From positions 2,604,001 to 2,668,000 of the forward strand of contig VDMD01000002.1 of assembly GCA_007026445.1 (NCBI GenBank): a stretch of 64,000 nt of DNA. Direction: 5' to 3'. The notes beneath the pieces were generated by a model that was given only the letters and a program-made list of their open reading frames with translations, was not told the DNA's origin and did not search any database. Origin of the DNA: Schizophyllum amplum (lineage: Eukaryota > Basidiomycota > Agaricomycetes > Agaricales > Schizophyllaceae). Position 1 is the first letter of the stretch; each line of letters opens with the position of its first letter. Made by a program: the position numbers and the translations under genes. Below, one piece after another: positions 1-9,254 of this stretch.

Positions 1-847
1 GTCTCGTTCGCGTGCGTGGGACTCTGCGTCCGGCGGCTGTTACCTAGCAGCACAATCTCCTTCACCTCATCTGCGGACTGAGGCTTGAGTTCAGCCAAGC
101 CGACGACCTTCACGGCCTTGTCCTCGCGGATGCAGAGGCCGCCGCGAGGGTTCTGTGTACCGGGCTCAGCGAGCAGGTCGCGGATCTCCTCGTTGTAGAT
201 TTCGAGGAAGGTGACCATGACGTCCACGTTGTAATCCTCCTTCCGTTCCTCGATGCGTTGAAAAAGGTCGGCCATAGTTAGGTAGATGATGCCGGGGTCG
301 GTCTCGGTGCCACTGATCGTGTGCGTCTTGCCGCAACCTGTCGCCTGGGCGAGCGTTAGCTGTGGTCTACGCAATGGAGGCTTGCTGGACGCACGCCGTA
401 GGCAAATACAGTCGCATTGTATCCATCCAACAAGTTCTTGAGCAATGGTCGGGCAGTAGAATCGTATACATCTTGCTGTCGCGCCTCATGGTCGAACACG
501 CGGTCGAACATGAATCGCTTGTCCTTGTACCGCTTAGTACCCGGTGGAAGGAATCCTCGCTCCATAAATGCTTTCGAGGGATCCCGCTCTTGCGGGTCGA
601 AGGTGAGGATGCGGTCGTCAATGATTTCAACGATGTTGCGCAGCATGGATGATGTGTTTGCGCGGCCTGGAGTGGACAGCGCGCCATCGCCGCGTAGTGT
701 AGTGTCGTAGCATGGCTCAGGCAGCCTCTGCGCCTCCCAAGATGTGGGCGGTCGCACGCGAACTGTGTACATTGTGTTAACGAACCATGGCTACGGCGAT
801 GGCGACGACCACGCACCCGCCACTGTGATAGATCCTGCCGCAACCAT
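1..847 (-). CDS. KIP3: Kinesin-8 (Kip3-like) motor protein, N-terminal part, runs off the left edge
   Basis: Microtubule motor of the kinesin-8 type, which controls microtubule plus-end length in spindle positioning and nuclear movement. Exons on the minus strand: 817-847, 395-762 and 1-344, the last open at the window edge. Both introns begin GTGCGT. The protein starts MVAAGSITVAVRVRPPTSW; the VRVRP motor signature is completed only by splicing 817 to 762. The P-loop ATGCGKTHT follows the second junction, and the third exon shows FLEIYNEEIRDLL and GNSRRTQSPTHANET, where kinesin-8 proteins have GNxxRTQxPTxAN before the switch I region. The insert between VRVRP and the P-loop (FDPQERDPSKAF, KRYKDKRFMFDRVFD) also fits kinesin-8. 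The rest of the motor, neck and tail lie outside. About 250 residues are visible. The start is the only ATG that splices in frame. Very likely kinesin; subfamily likely. Confidence 0.9.
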
Positions 848-1870
848 GGCAGTATATGAAGCGTTCCCCAAATCCTGTTCAATGTATTGGCAGTCGCGTC
901 CGGCGTTGTGCAGGCGTCGTTGGAGAGCGTCACGGTAGGAGGTAGCCCGTTGTTGGTTGGTGTTGACAAAACGAACTCGCCAGCCGCGTCATGCACGTGA
1001 TCGCGCCTCGCGTGACGGTTGCTCTTTCGTCGCGTGTCACTCATATTCCCACCTTGAAGTTGAAGTTGATCCACATCGAACTCATTCGCTGCTTCTGAGC
1101 GCGGCCTTCACCTCTGTCAGTCGCGAATGCAAATCCTCAAACTACCGAAATATATGACTGCCAGGATTTGTGATCTTCATGCGTTTTTATGAGCATCTCA
1201 GGTCACTACACAATCATCTACGGTCCCTTCGTCTCGTGGGTTCGCAAGAGATGTACTCGAGCTCAACGAAGTAACCGACGATAAGCCTTTGGCCCAACCG
1301 TGTAGCATGCACCGCCTTCCTATGGGACGTGTCGGGAGCAAGGACGATATCGCCGATGAATCTGTCAACCTGAGCGGAGCTAATACTCAGCTGGTGCCAT
1401 TCATCTATCAAGTAAGGCTTCAGCGCTTCAGCCTTTGTTGACGATTCCGAAGTTCTCGTGGATGGCGGCATTTCTCTAGTCGCCAAGTGGGACGAACAGG
1501 GTCACGGGTTGAGATCAGTGGCACTCAAGGGCCAAGGCCAGGGTATGCTGAGTCCGTGCTGCAATATGCAGTGGTACGTCCGTAACGTAGAAGCGGACTG
1601 CAAGATGGAAGCAAGCAGAAGTTATCCTTATGATTATGTGTGTGGTGGAAGGGACCCGCCTTCTGGATCGCACTTGCCACATCTCAAATCACGAACGTTG
1701 TGGGTCCACTCGGTCGTTGCCGGCTGCCTTCGACAAATTGTGAATTTGAACTTGGTCGGCGGTTGCTCCGCTACCGCCGCGCGTTCTGCATTCGCCCACA
1801 GCGACTGCCATCTCTGAGCCGTTCGCGACATTTTGGAGCCTTCATACGCACGTAGAAACGCAGAGGAGAT
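848..1870. other. About 1 kb between the kinesin and MYND genes; one weak minus-strand ORF
   Basis: No gene here is well supported. A minus-strand ORF with ATG near 1471 and stop at 1214 would encode about 85 residues (start MPPSTRTSESSTKAEALKP). Its middle, DRFIGDIVLAP and GQRLIVGYFVELEYI, alternates hydrophobic residues as an OB-type beta protein might, but I cannot assign a family. It could be one exon of a small gene or chance. The remainder holds the divergent upstream regions of the kinesin (minus) and MYND (plus) genes. Confidence 0.3.
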
Positions 1871-4122
1871 ATGGCCAGCCAAGTTAAGCGCCATGATGAT
1901 ACTAAAAAGCCTCACGCCTATGTGCCTGGGCTAAATCTACCTGCCGACTTCGCTCTGCCCGACCTCACTGTTGTCAGAGAGGAAGGCGATGAAAGTATGC
2001 TTAGTTCTGACATATTTGTCACTTTCCCTCACCAACTGCTTTAATGCTCGGCCCCAGTCCTCGAAGAAATGCGCATTCCGCGCGACCCCACCATCCAGGT
2101 GATGACTCCGGAAGGGCAGTCTATGACCGTCAACCGCGGTCTAGCGTACAACCTCGATTACTCGAACCTGTTCAAATTTGCGATGTATTGTGCGACGGAG
2201 GAAGGTCTGTTTCCATGCATCGCCGTTCTCGCTCTCGTCGAAGGTCTGACTACAAATGGCAGTCCCCGACGATATCCTCCCCCAATGCATATGGGCGTGC
2301 GAGTGGTATATACGCGCGGCGGAGTCCTCCACCGTGGAGCAGATGCGATTTACGAAGGCGCTCAGGCCTGACCAGGGCGAAAACATGCAGTTCTTCTTAG
2401 TAAGTAGCGCGGCATTTTGCCTGAATAATCAAGCTTTGATCTCACCGTCAATTTCTACAGCTGCAGACAGTCCGCAACAAAGCCGCGGAATACGTTCTGT
2501 AAATGGTCTTGCTGCCGCCGCGTCGCCTACTCACCATCTCCAACTTAGGCTGCCGCAGATTGACCACCCCGCAGAGGCACTCCGTCACTTGCGAGCGATC
2601 ATGAAGTCGAATGAGAAAAGATCCGGCTTGTATGATCACTGGAAGGAGAATAAGTCAGTTCATCTGTTTCGTACTGGAGACGATAAAGGCTCACTGTGTA
2701 ACAGCGAGCTGATGGTAATGTACGCCATCGCGCTCGCGCGCGCGCGTACGGACGACATCGAGGCGAAGGCGCTCCTGAGCAAGGGCATAGACCCCGGCTC
2801 CAAGCTCGATTTGGGGCATATTGTACGCTGCAAGGTCTACCTCGCCCGTGTACTACGTCGCCTTGGGGAAGTGAAGCCCGCCGAAGAGCTGTAAGTGATG
2901 GCTAGGCAAAATATGTGCTCAGCCGTGGTTGACATAGGCATCGCAGGGAAACCTGGACCATCAACTGGTTCAAGAAGAATCCATACCGTATCGACGATAA
3001 CACGTTGGTCCCAATGTTTACGACCGACTTGGATCCGAAGACAGACCCAGTGTTGCTCGGCTTGGGCGGTCAGAAGTGGCTAGACGGCCGCAAGCGCACC
3101 GTCAAGACGGAGCAGCGGATGGGACGATTGTGCCGCAACTGCAATAGGATGTGAGTGCACCTCTGCTCGTTGTATTCAGAGGTATCATGCTCATCGTGCA
3201 GGGAGCCCGAGGTCAAGCTCATGCAGTGCGCTCGCTGCAAACACATCTTCTACTGGTAAGCATGAATGATGTCTTCAATTTCTTTTTAGTCAGACCGACC
3301 TGAGGGCCCTCCTCCAGCTCGAGAGAATGCCAGAAGGCAAATCATCCGTATCACAAGTGAGTGCTCGAGTCAGTTTGCGCGTGAGACAGGCCCTAACAAG
3401 CTTCAGGGAATCCTGCAAGTAAGGCTCATCTCACCGATTGTCACAAAACACCTGTAAAGCCTCGCCTTTAGAGAAATTGCCCAAGGCCTGCAACGCATCG
3501 CCGCCATGAAAGCCTCCGGCGCAACCTCCGACGCTCGACGCGCCCTGCAATGGCAAGAGTTCCGCAGCCTCCCCGCCCACCCCGGCAACGGCATCCTCCT
3601 CGCCCACGCCCTCGGCCTCCGCCGCGACCCCACCCGCTCACGCACACACATCATCATCAAAAACGTCGAGCACCAGCCGCACGCCACGCACCCGCACGAC
3701 TACTTCCGCTTCACCAACGTCGGCGTCTTCAAGCTCGCCGACGTGTGGCCCGAGATTGAGGCCATCATGTGCCTCAACAAAGGCGAGGGCAAGCAGTATA
3801 TCAAGGAGATGCTGGAAGAGTTCGACAGCGGGCCGGGGAGCATCAATAAGTTGGGCGGCGAGCAGCGCTACCCGATTTTTGACCTGGCGTTTTCGCCGGT
3901 ACCGGGGCACATTGAGGGGTACTTGAGTTATGGTGAGCGGATGTCGTTGTTGCTTTGTGTGTGAGATGGGCTCAACTGTCGGCAGGTGGCGTGGATTCGG
4001 AAACCCTCAGTAGAACCCCGTACGACCCGGATTGGAGGAACAAGATGAATAGGTCGGGGAGTCCTCCTGGGCCTGTTGTGTTCCGTCGCAAAGGCATCAA
4101 GGACGCAGAGCACGTTTTTTGA
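1871..4122 (+). CDS. MYND-type zinc finger protein
   Basis: Predicted 411-residue protein from 12 exons: 1871-1994, 2058-2204, 2263-2399, 2461-2498, 2549-2653, 2705-2890, 2947-3150, 3202-3255, 3318-3356, 3407-3418, 3472-3932, 3986-4122. The MYND zinc ligands are assembled across four exons: CRNCNRM, then CARCKHIFYC, then SRECQKANHPYHK, then ESCK, giving the full C-x2-C, C-x2-C, YC-x3-C, H-x3-C pattern. MYND fingers mediate protein-protein contacts. The N-terminal 220 residues are helical and resemble TPR-like arrays (ALRHLRAIMKSN, VYLARVLRRLGEVKPAEEL). The C-terminal part has no family I recognise. Exon 10 is only 12 nt yet is required to supply the last Cys. The intron 2654-2704 is 51 nt and stop-free, so its removal is likely but not forced. 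Not a SET-domain enzyme: no SET motifs are seen. Confidence 0.85.
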
Positions 4123-4302
4123 GGCCTGCCTCTGGGATTTGTCTGGCCTTTTCCGTCTGTCTTGTACATTCTTTTGTAGCAGAGCCCATGCGCCAGTGCA
4201 TGGTCGCGGCAAATTCGTGGCGGAACAAAGTTTGTACATCCCTGCAAGTGCTGCAGCATCAGGAAGAAGAGCCATCTTAGTACTACATGATATATTGCGT
4301 GT

Positions 4303-5377
4303 TTACCCTGCCATCTGCACGTCCTCATCCCCGGTCTGTGTTGCCGCAGCGGCAGGCGCAGGCGTATCCTTCGGGATCATGGTCTTCAAGAACGGATCCA
4401 CCTTCTCGCTCTCGAGAATGCGAAACGCTGTCGCGACGGCCTTCTCATTGTTGCTTGGCTCACCGATGATGCCGATGGACGTGTTGTTGACGTTGAGCTC
4501 CTTGTCCTGCTGCAGTGTTTCCCGTAGCGCGTGCAAGCCGTGCCGGATCAGGTCGTCCAAGGAGGCTATAAGTGCAGATTAGAAGGCATGCGCATAGGTT
4601 GACGGTGCAAACACGCACCATCCGCAAAGCTCTCATAGTGCTTCTCAAGGTATGTTTTGGCGCTCTGGCTGCGCGCACCGATGGACATGGCGTAGTACTC
4701 GAATGAGTTGCCGGAAGGGGAGAATTCGTAAAGATGCGGGCCAGCTTCGTCCTGTCCGATGACAAGGAAGCCGACACCGTATGGGCGCCTGCCATATTCC
4801 TGAGTGTTCACTTGCGCCTCTGAAAGGACGAAATATCAGGAGGGAGTGATGATAGTCGACATATGCAACGCACTATCCGCGATGGCGGAGACGAGGCGGT
4901 TGACGGGAACAGGACGGTTGAAGATCATGCGCGAAGACATTGCCTGCTGGCGCATGAAGTTGCTACCCAAGACATCAGCAATGCAGCACTGATCACAGAA
5001 TGGTAGCACACACCTGAGTACGCGTGCATCAGACGTGAGTCCTGCGATCGCAATCCCAACGTGATCATCTATTCGGAACATCTTCTGCTGGTACGACGCG
5101 AGCTCGCCCGTTGAGCGCTGCACGGCTGGCGTCAGCAAGTATACATCACTCATATAGGCTACATCCGACCTTGAGCGCGAGAAGAATCGCGTGGGTCTTT
5201 GAGCGCAGGCCGACCGCGGCTGATCCCTGCTTGACGGCCTCGAGCGCGTACTCGACCTGGTGCAGCCGCCCCTGCGGCGAGAAGACCGTGTTATCGGAGT
5301 CGTATGTGTTGCGGAACTGCGGAGAATCCCCGTAAGTCGGAGAACATAGGCAGAGACGCGAGCAGGACGCCAACCAT
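4303..5377 (-). CDS. PRE5: 20S proteasome alpha subunit, PSMA1/Pre5 type
   Basis: Structural alpha-ring subunit of the 20S proteasome, which gates entry of substrates to the core. Six exons on the minus strand: 5375-5377, 5170-5316, 5014-5117, 4874-4962, 4619-4819, 4303-4565; 268 residues. The first exon contributes only the ATG, which splices onto [18 protein letters not shown], the N-terminal alpha signature; [12 protein letters not shown] follows. Later blocks match the PSMA1 family: [55 protein letters not shown] and [13 protein letters not shown]. The tail is acidic and Ala/Pro-rich, as in the family. The start is chosen because the in-frame longer ORF reads through the intron and has a non-family N-terminus. 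Downstream end is about 180 bp from the MYND gene (tail to tail). Confidence 0.96.
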
Positions 5378-5817
5378 TGTGAGAGTAAAGGACGAGGACC
5401 AGCAGGTGACGCGTCTATCGAATCCACGCGTCTCCTACATCCAGATGGAAATATCGGAAATCGGACCGTCAGCCGAGTGGCCTCCTCCCTCTCAGTGCTT
5501 TCTGAGGTCCACGGGCGTCCTCTCTACCCATATTCTCTAGACATCCTTGTCTTGCCATAAGAAGCTCATTAGGGAGATGAGAAGAAAGGTTGCACGAGGA
5601 CTTATGAGTATGCTACTTCGTCTATGCCTTCGGACCAGCAACCCGCCAAGCGGCAAGCCTGAGCACTAGTGACTGACTGGTGACTCCGTGGTGAACAGCT
5701 TCATGTCTGTAGCAGGAAACCTATGTATCCAGGATTATGCAAGCCATACAGGCGCAAAAGTATATGGATAGCGTGGGCATGATGCAGCAAAGGATGAGCG
5801 CTTGAGCGCGCAATGCG
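5378..5817. other. 440-bp intergenic spacer between PRE5 and BOL3
   Basis: Upstream region of PRE5 and downstream region of BOL3, both on the minus strand. I see no coding signal, RNA gene or clear repeat in it. Confidence 0.6.
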
Positions 5818-6222
5818 CTACTCAGGACGAGTTTTCAACTAGAGACTCATCAGTCAATGTGGACCGATAGACAAGAGGTAGAACGCACCTGCAACCCGTG
5901 TATACCCTCGATCTCCGTCTTGAGGGCCTCGTTGACGAGTTTGTGCTGCTTGACGAGGGGCAAGCCCTTGAAGGCCGGACTTGCGATCTCTATGTTATAG
6001 AAGGAGCCGCATCCTCCTGAGGGCGGGTCAGCAAAGTCCTCGCACACAAGGTTGTCAGAGCACGACACCTGAGGTATCCTGCACGGCGAGGTGTGAGGGT
6101 TTGAAGCGCTCCGTAAGCTTGTTGAATATCAACTGTTCCCCCTCGTTCAGGTTCGGGCCAGTAGCCAGCCACCGCACTTGCCGCGCTGGTTGTGCGAGTC
6201 GTCTCCGGGCGAAGGACAGCAT
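5818..6222 (-). CDS. BOL3: Mitochondrial BolA-like protein (Bol3/BOLA3 type)
   Basis: Small mitochondrial factor that, with Nfu1, helps pass 4Fe-4S clusters to targets such as lipoate synthase and complex II. Three exons: 6069-6222, 5889-6016, 5818-5838; 100 residues. The N-terminus MLSFARRRLAQPARQVRW is Arg-rich without acids, as expected for a mitochondrial presequence. The BolA core follows: LTERFKPSHLAVQDTS, the family Cys in GGCGSFYNIEIASPAFKG, and LVKQHKLVNEALKTEI with the conserved HxxVN motif. The last 21-nt exon supplies the ending LKTRPE; reading through instead would give a less family-like tail. Head to head with COX15, 230 bp apart. Confidence 0.92.
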
Positions 6223-6452
6223 GGTCGTCGGGAGCAAGTCGCGCACTTGCGCTCTGAGTATTCACGCGCGGCTGACGAAGTGCGGCAGTACGGACCGGGC
6301 GATCGTCGGCGCGGAAACGCGGCGCGTTGATTGGTCCGCACGCCCAAGATCTCGGGGCCGGGTACGACGCTCGAGGCCGCAAGACACTCCGCCGACCGTA
6401 CAAGTTCTTGTCCGCAACCTCCAGGGTGTGCCAGCGAAGAGCCGGATTCGAC
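6223..6452. promoter_or_regulatory. Shared upstream region of BOL3 and COX15
   Basis: The 230 bp between the two divergent start codons must hold both promoters and 5' leaders. Both genes serve mitochondrial cofactor assembly, so joint control is plausible. I could not identify a specific binding site. Confidence 0.5.
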
Positions 6453-8054
6453 ATGCTGCTCGCTGCCCTCAGAGCGGCCCATTCGCCCGCGACGCGCCTC
6501 TGCCGCGCGCCAGCCGCCGCCCGTGCCGTACGCACCTTCGCCAGTCGATCGACGACGGTGCGCCCCGCGTCGCGCATCCTTAGCCAGGTGAAATGGCCAG
6601 CGAAGCAACAGACTGCAGCTGGACACCGCTTCTACGCCGTCGCGGTGCCCACGCCATCGCCAGGGGCTGGCGAGGTGCCCCCGGCCGCTGCAGAGGCGCC
6701 CAAGACGGAGGAGGCCGCCGCGCACCTCGTCCCACGGTCTGTCGGCATCTGGCTCATGTCCTGCTCTGTTCTCGTCCTTCTCATCGTCGTTGTGGGCGGC
6801 ATCACGCGCCTCACCGAGTCTGGGCTCAGCATCACTGAATGGCGGCCCGTGACGGGCATCATGCCCCCGCGGAACGCTGCTGAATGGGAGGAGGAGTTCA
6901 ACAAGTACAAGGAGACGCCCGAGTTCAAGCTGTGCGTACACCCTATCACGCTTGGTTCTGCCACTGACCTCCCGCAGGATGAACCACCACTTCACGCTCG
7001 CCGAGTTCAAGAAGATCTTCTACATGGAATGGGCCCACCGCGTCCTCGGCCGTCTGCTCGGTGTCTACTTCCTGGTCCCCTTCGCCTATTTTGCTGCCCG
7101 CCGTCGCCTCGACCGTCGCACGCTCTACAAGTGCCTCGCGATGGGCGGTCTGATTGGTGTGCAGGGCGCGATGGGCTGGTATATGGTCAAATCCGGCCTG
7201 GAGGACTCGATCATCGCGGAGAACGCTGTGCCGCGCGTGTCGCACTACCGCCTAACGAGTCATCTCGCGTTGGCGTTCGTGCTGTACGCAGGCATGTTCT
7301 ACGAGGGCATGGCGATCATCAAGGACTGGAAGTACGCACACGGACGCGCATGGAGCGGTCTTCCCGACGGTACCACCGTGCAGGAGTGCTTGAAGCGTGC
7401 CCCCGTGAGGAGCTTCCTTCGTCAGGCGAGGTGGGCGACGGCCCTCGTGTTTGTCACTGCGCTTTCGGGTGAGGATTCACTTCCGTCTTTCGAGGCTCTG
7501 CTCAATGTGATCAGGTGCGCTTGTTGCTGGACTGGACGCGGGTCTCCTGTACAACGAGTGGCCATACATGGGTAACGGCTTCATGCCACCGAAGGACGAA
7601 CTGCTCGACACTCGGTACTCCAAGTCGGACGACCGCTCAGACCTCTGGTGGCGAAGCATCCTCGAGAACCCGGTCACCGTCCAATTTGACCACCGCAACA
7701 TGGTGACTGCATTGCGGCTCCATTATTTGCCTTGCTGACGCGTCGCAGGCATACCTCTCCTACACAGCCGTGACCGCCCTCGCGGCGCAAGCGCTTTACC
7801 GTCCCGGCTGGAGGGCCGCCCTGCCCCGCGCTGCTCTCACGTCCATTCTCGCGGGATGGGTGGCTGTCAACGTGCAAGTCATCCTCGGGATCACGACCCT
7901 GATTTATATTGTGCCGACGTCGACTGCGTCGCAGCACCAGTTGAATAGTATGCTTCTCCTGAGCGCGATGTTCCACACGCTCCTCTCCCTGCGTCGGCCG
8001 AGCGCGGCTGCTCAGGCGTGGCGGGCGGCTGCGGCGAGAGCATCGACGAAGTAG
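6453..8054 (+). CDS. COX15: Heme A synthase COX15
   Basis: Inner mitochondrial membrane enzyme that oxidises the C8 methyl of heme O to make heme A for cytochrome c oxidase. Four exons: 6453-6931, 6978-7468, 7515-7702, 7749-8054; 487 residues. An Arg/Ala-rich presequence of about 80 residues precedes the first membrane segment ([19 protein letters not shown]). Family blocks: [19 protein letters not shown] and GIMPP, then [14 protein letters not shown] and [13 protein letters not shown] with heme-ligand histidines, NEWPYMG, and C-terminal [15 protein letters not shown] with two more conserved histidines. About eight hydrophobic segments are visible. The start is the first ATG that gives a targeting sequence; a longer in-frame reading from 6327 overlaps the promoter and is not needed. 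Confidence 0.96.
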
Positions 8055-8510
8055 CCTATCGAAGAGTACCTTCGTATCCTATTACTTACCTCCACTCACA
8101 TAATGGCATGCGATAAGTTATGATTGTCTAGCCTGGCAAAAACTGTGTGATCATACAGCATTGCTTCCCAAAGCTCTCGTCGGAGGGCCTCTTTCAAGCT
8201 ATCATTGCTCGTTCACGTTCCCAAAAGCATATGTGCATGTTCAAGAAATGATTAATGATTGCGCATACATAGTACTACTAAGCACAATCCAAGAAGAAAT
8301 GGTTCTCTGCCTTAGATACCAAGAAAGTTAAGACATAGGTATGAAGGCTGAGCGTTGAGCAACCGACGGATAACAATAGGGATCTAGGATAACAACCAAG
8401 AAATTGAATGCCAACGAGAACGTCTAAAGCCAAGAAATCTGAATTAGACCACTACATCAGTTTTGAGATCTAACGCGACGACGCGAGGTTGCATTGCGTG
8501 GTGGACGCGT
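8055..8510. other. Intergenic spacer after COX15
   Basis: About 450 bp of moderately AT-rich DNA with the COX15 3' region. No ORF, RNA gene or obvious repeat seen. Confidence 0.6.
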
Positions 8511-9254
8511 CTACTCGCGCGGCGGGCAGTGACGCGCCGATCGTCTCAAGCGCGGCGGCGGACATATTTTGATGCCCATAGACGAGGGCGGCACAGGCGA
8601 GGGCGAAGGGGGCGATGCCACACAGAGGGTGTCGGCAGCGGTATCCTCTGGTTTCGGTGACGGTAATGGAGTCGGACGCGAGGACGTCGGAGACGGCGCA
8701 CCGGATCGCGCGAAAGGGGATCGTCCTGGAAGGGTAATCGTCGTCTCGGACGCATGCGGCGTTGTGTCGCGCAGTCCAAGCGCTGACGCGGGTTCGCCGC
8801 CCAGATTGTTGTCCGCGCACTCGCGATCTGGGCCGGCGCCCTCTGCACCTCCGCGTGCCAGCGCCTGCGCGAGGAGGCTGGCGCTGGCTTGCAGACGCTG
8901 CAGCGTAGCGTCGTCATGACGCGGCAGTTCGTGATCTGCAGCTGGCAGCGTAGTCGGGGCCTTGCTGGCTACCTGGTCGCGCGTCGAAGACGGCCCGGGC
9001 TCCCCGCTAGGCGTCGTATTGGACTCGTCGACATTGTCACCCAATACGGCCCAGGCAGCGGCGTCCTCGGCGACCCAGCGCTCGAAGTCGAAGTGATCGG
9101 AAGCGTCGGAATCCCGGCAGTTGCCGACCTCGGGAGTTGCCGATGGTGTTCGCGCGCGGAATTTCCCTTTGGCCTGCCGACGAGCCTCCTTGGCTTCTGC
9201 ACTCTCCTCTTCTTCCTCTGCGACACTAGTGGACATAGCAGTGGATTTCTTCAC
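8511..9254 (-). CDS. Hypothetical Ser/Pro-rich protein, 247 codons, uncertain
   Basis: A single open frame of 247 codons plus stop. The N-terminus has an acidic/basic helix (VAEEEEESAEAKEARRQAK), a DHFDFERWVAEDAAAWA segment, and a heptad-like stretch LQRLQASASLLAQALA. The C-terminal half is Pro/Ser-rich and looks disordered. I recognise no domain. High GC makes long open frames more likely by chance, and it sits at the edge of the AT-rich island, so it may be a real small gene, a decayed gene or spurious. A splice to another frame at the 3' end is possible. Confidence 0.35.
   Translation of the reverse strand: MKKSTAMSTSVAEEEEESAEAKEARRQAKGKFRARTPSATPEVGNCRDSDASDHFDFERWVAEDAAAWAVLGDNVDESNTTPSGEPGPSSTRDQVASKAPTTLPAADHELPRHDDATLQRLQASASLLAQALARGGAEGAGPDRECADNNLGGEPASALGLRDTTPHASETTITLPGRSPFARSGAPSPTSSRPTPLPSPKPEDTAADTLCVASPPSPSPVPPSSMGIKICPPPRLRRSARHCPPRE

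Noticed and set aside
1634..1915. Minus-strand ORF of 93 codons overlapping the start of the MYND gene
   Set aside because: It overlaps exon 1 of a well-supported gene on the other strand, has no domain and no upstream support.
6327..6452. Longer N-terminus for COX15
   Set aside because: The extension lies in the shared promoter with BOL3, and the ATG at 6453 already gives a good presequence.
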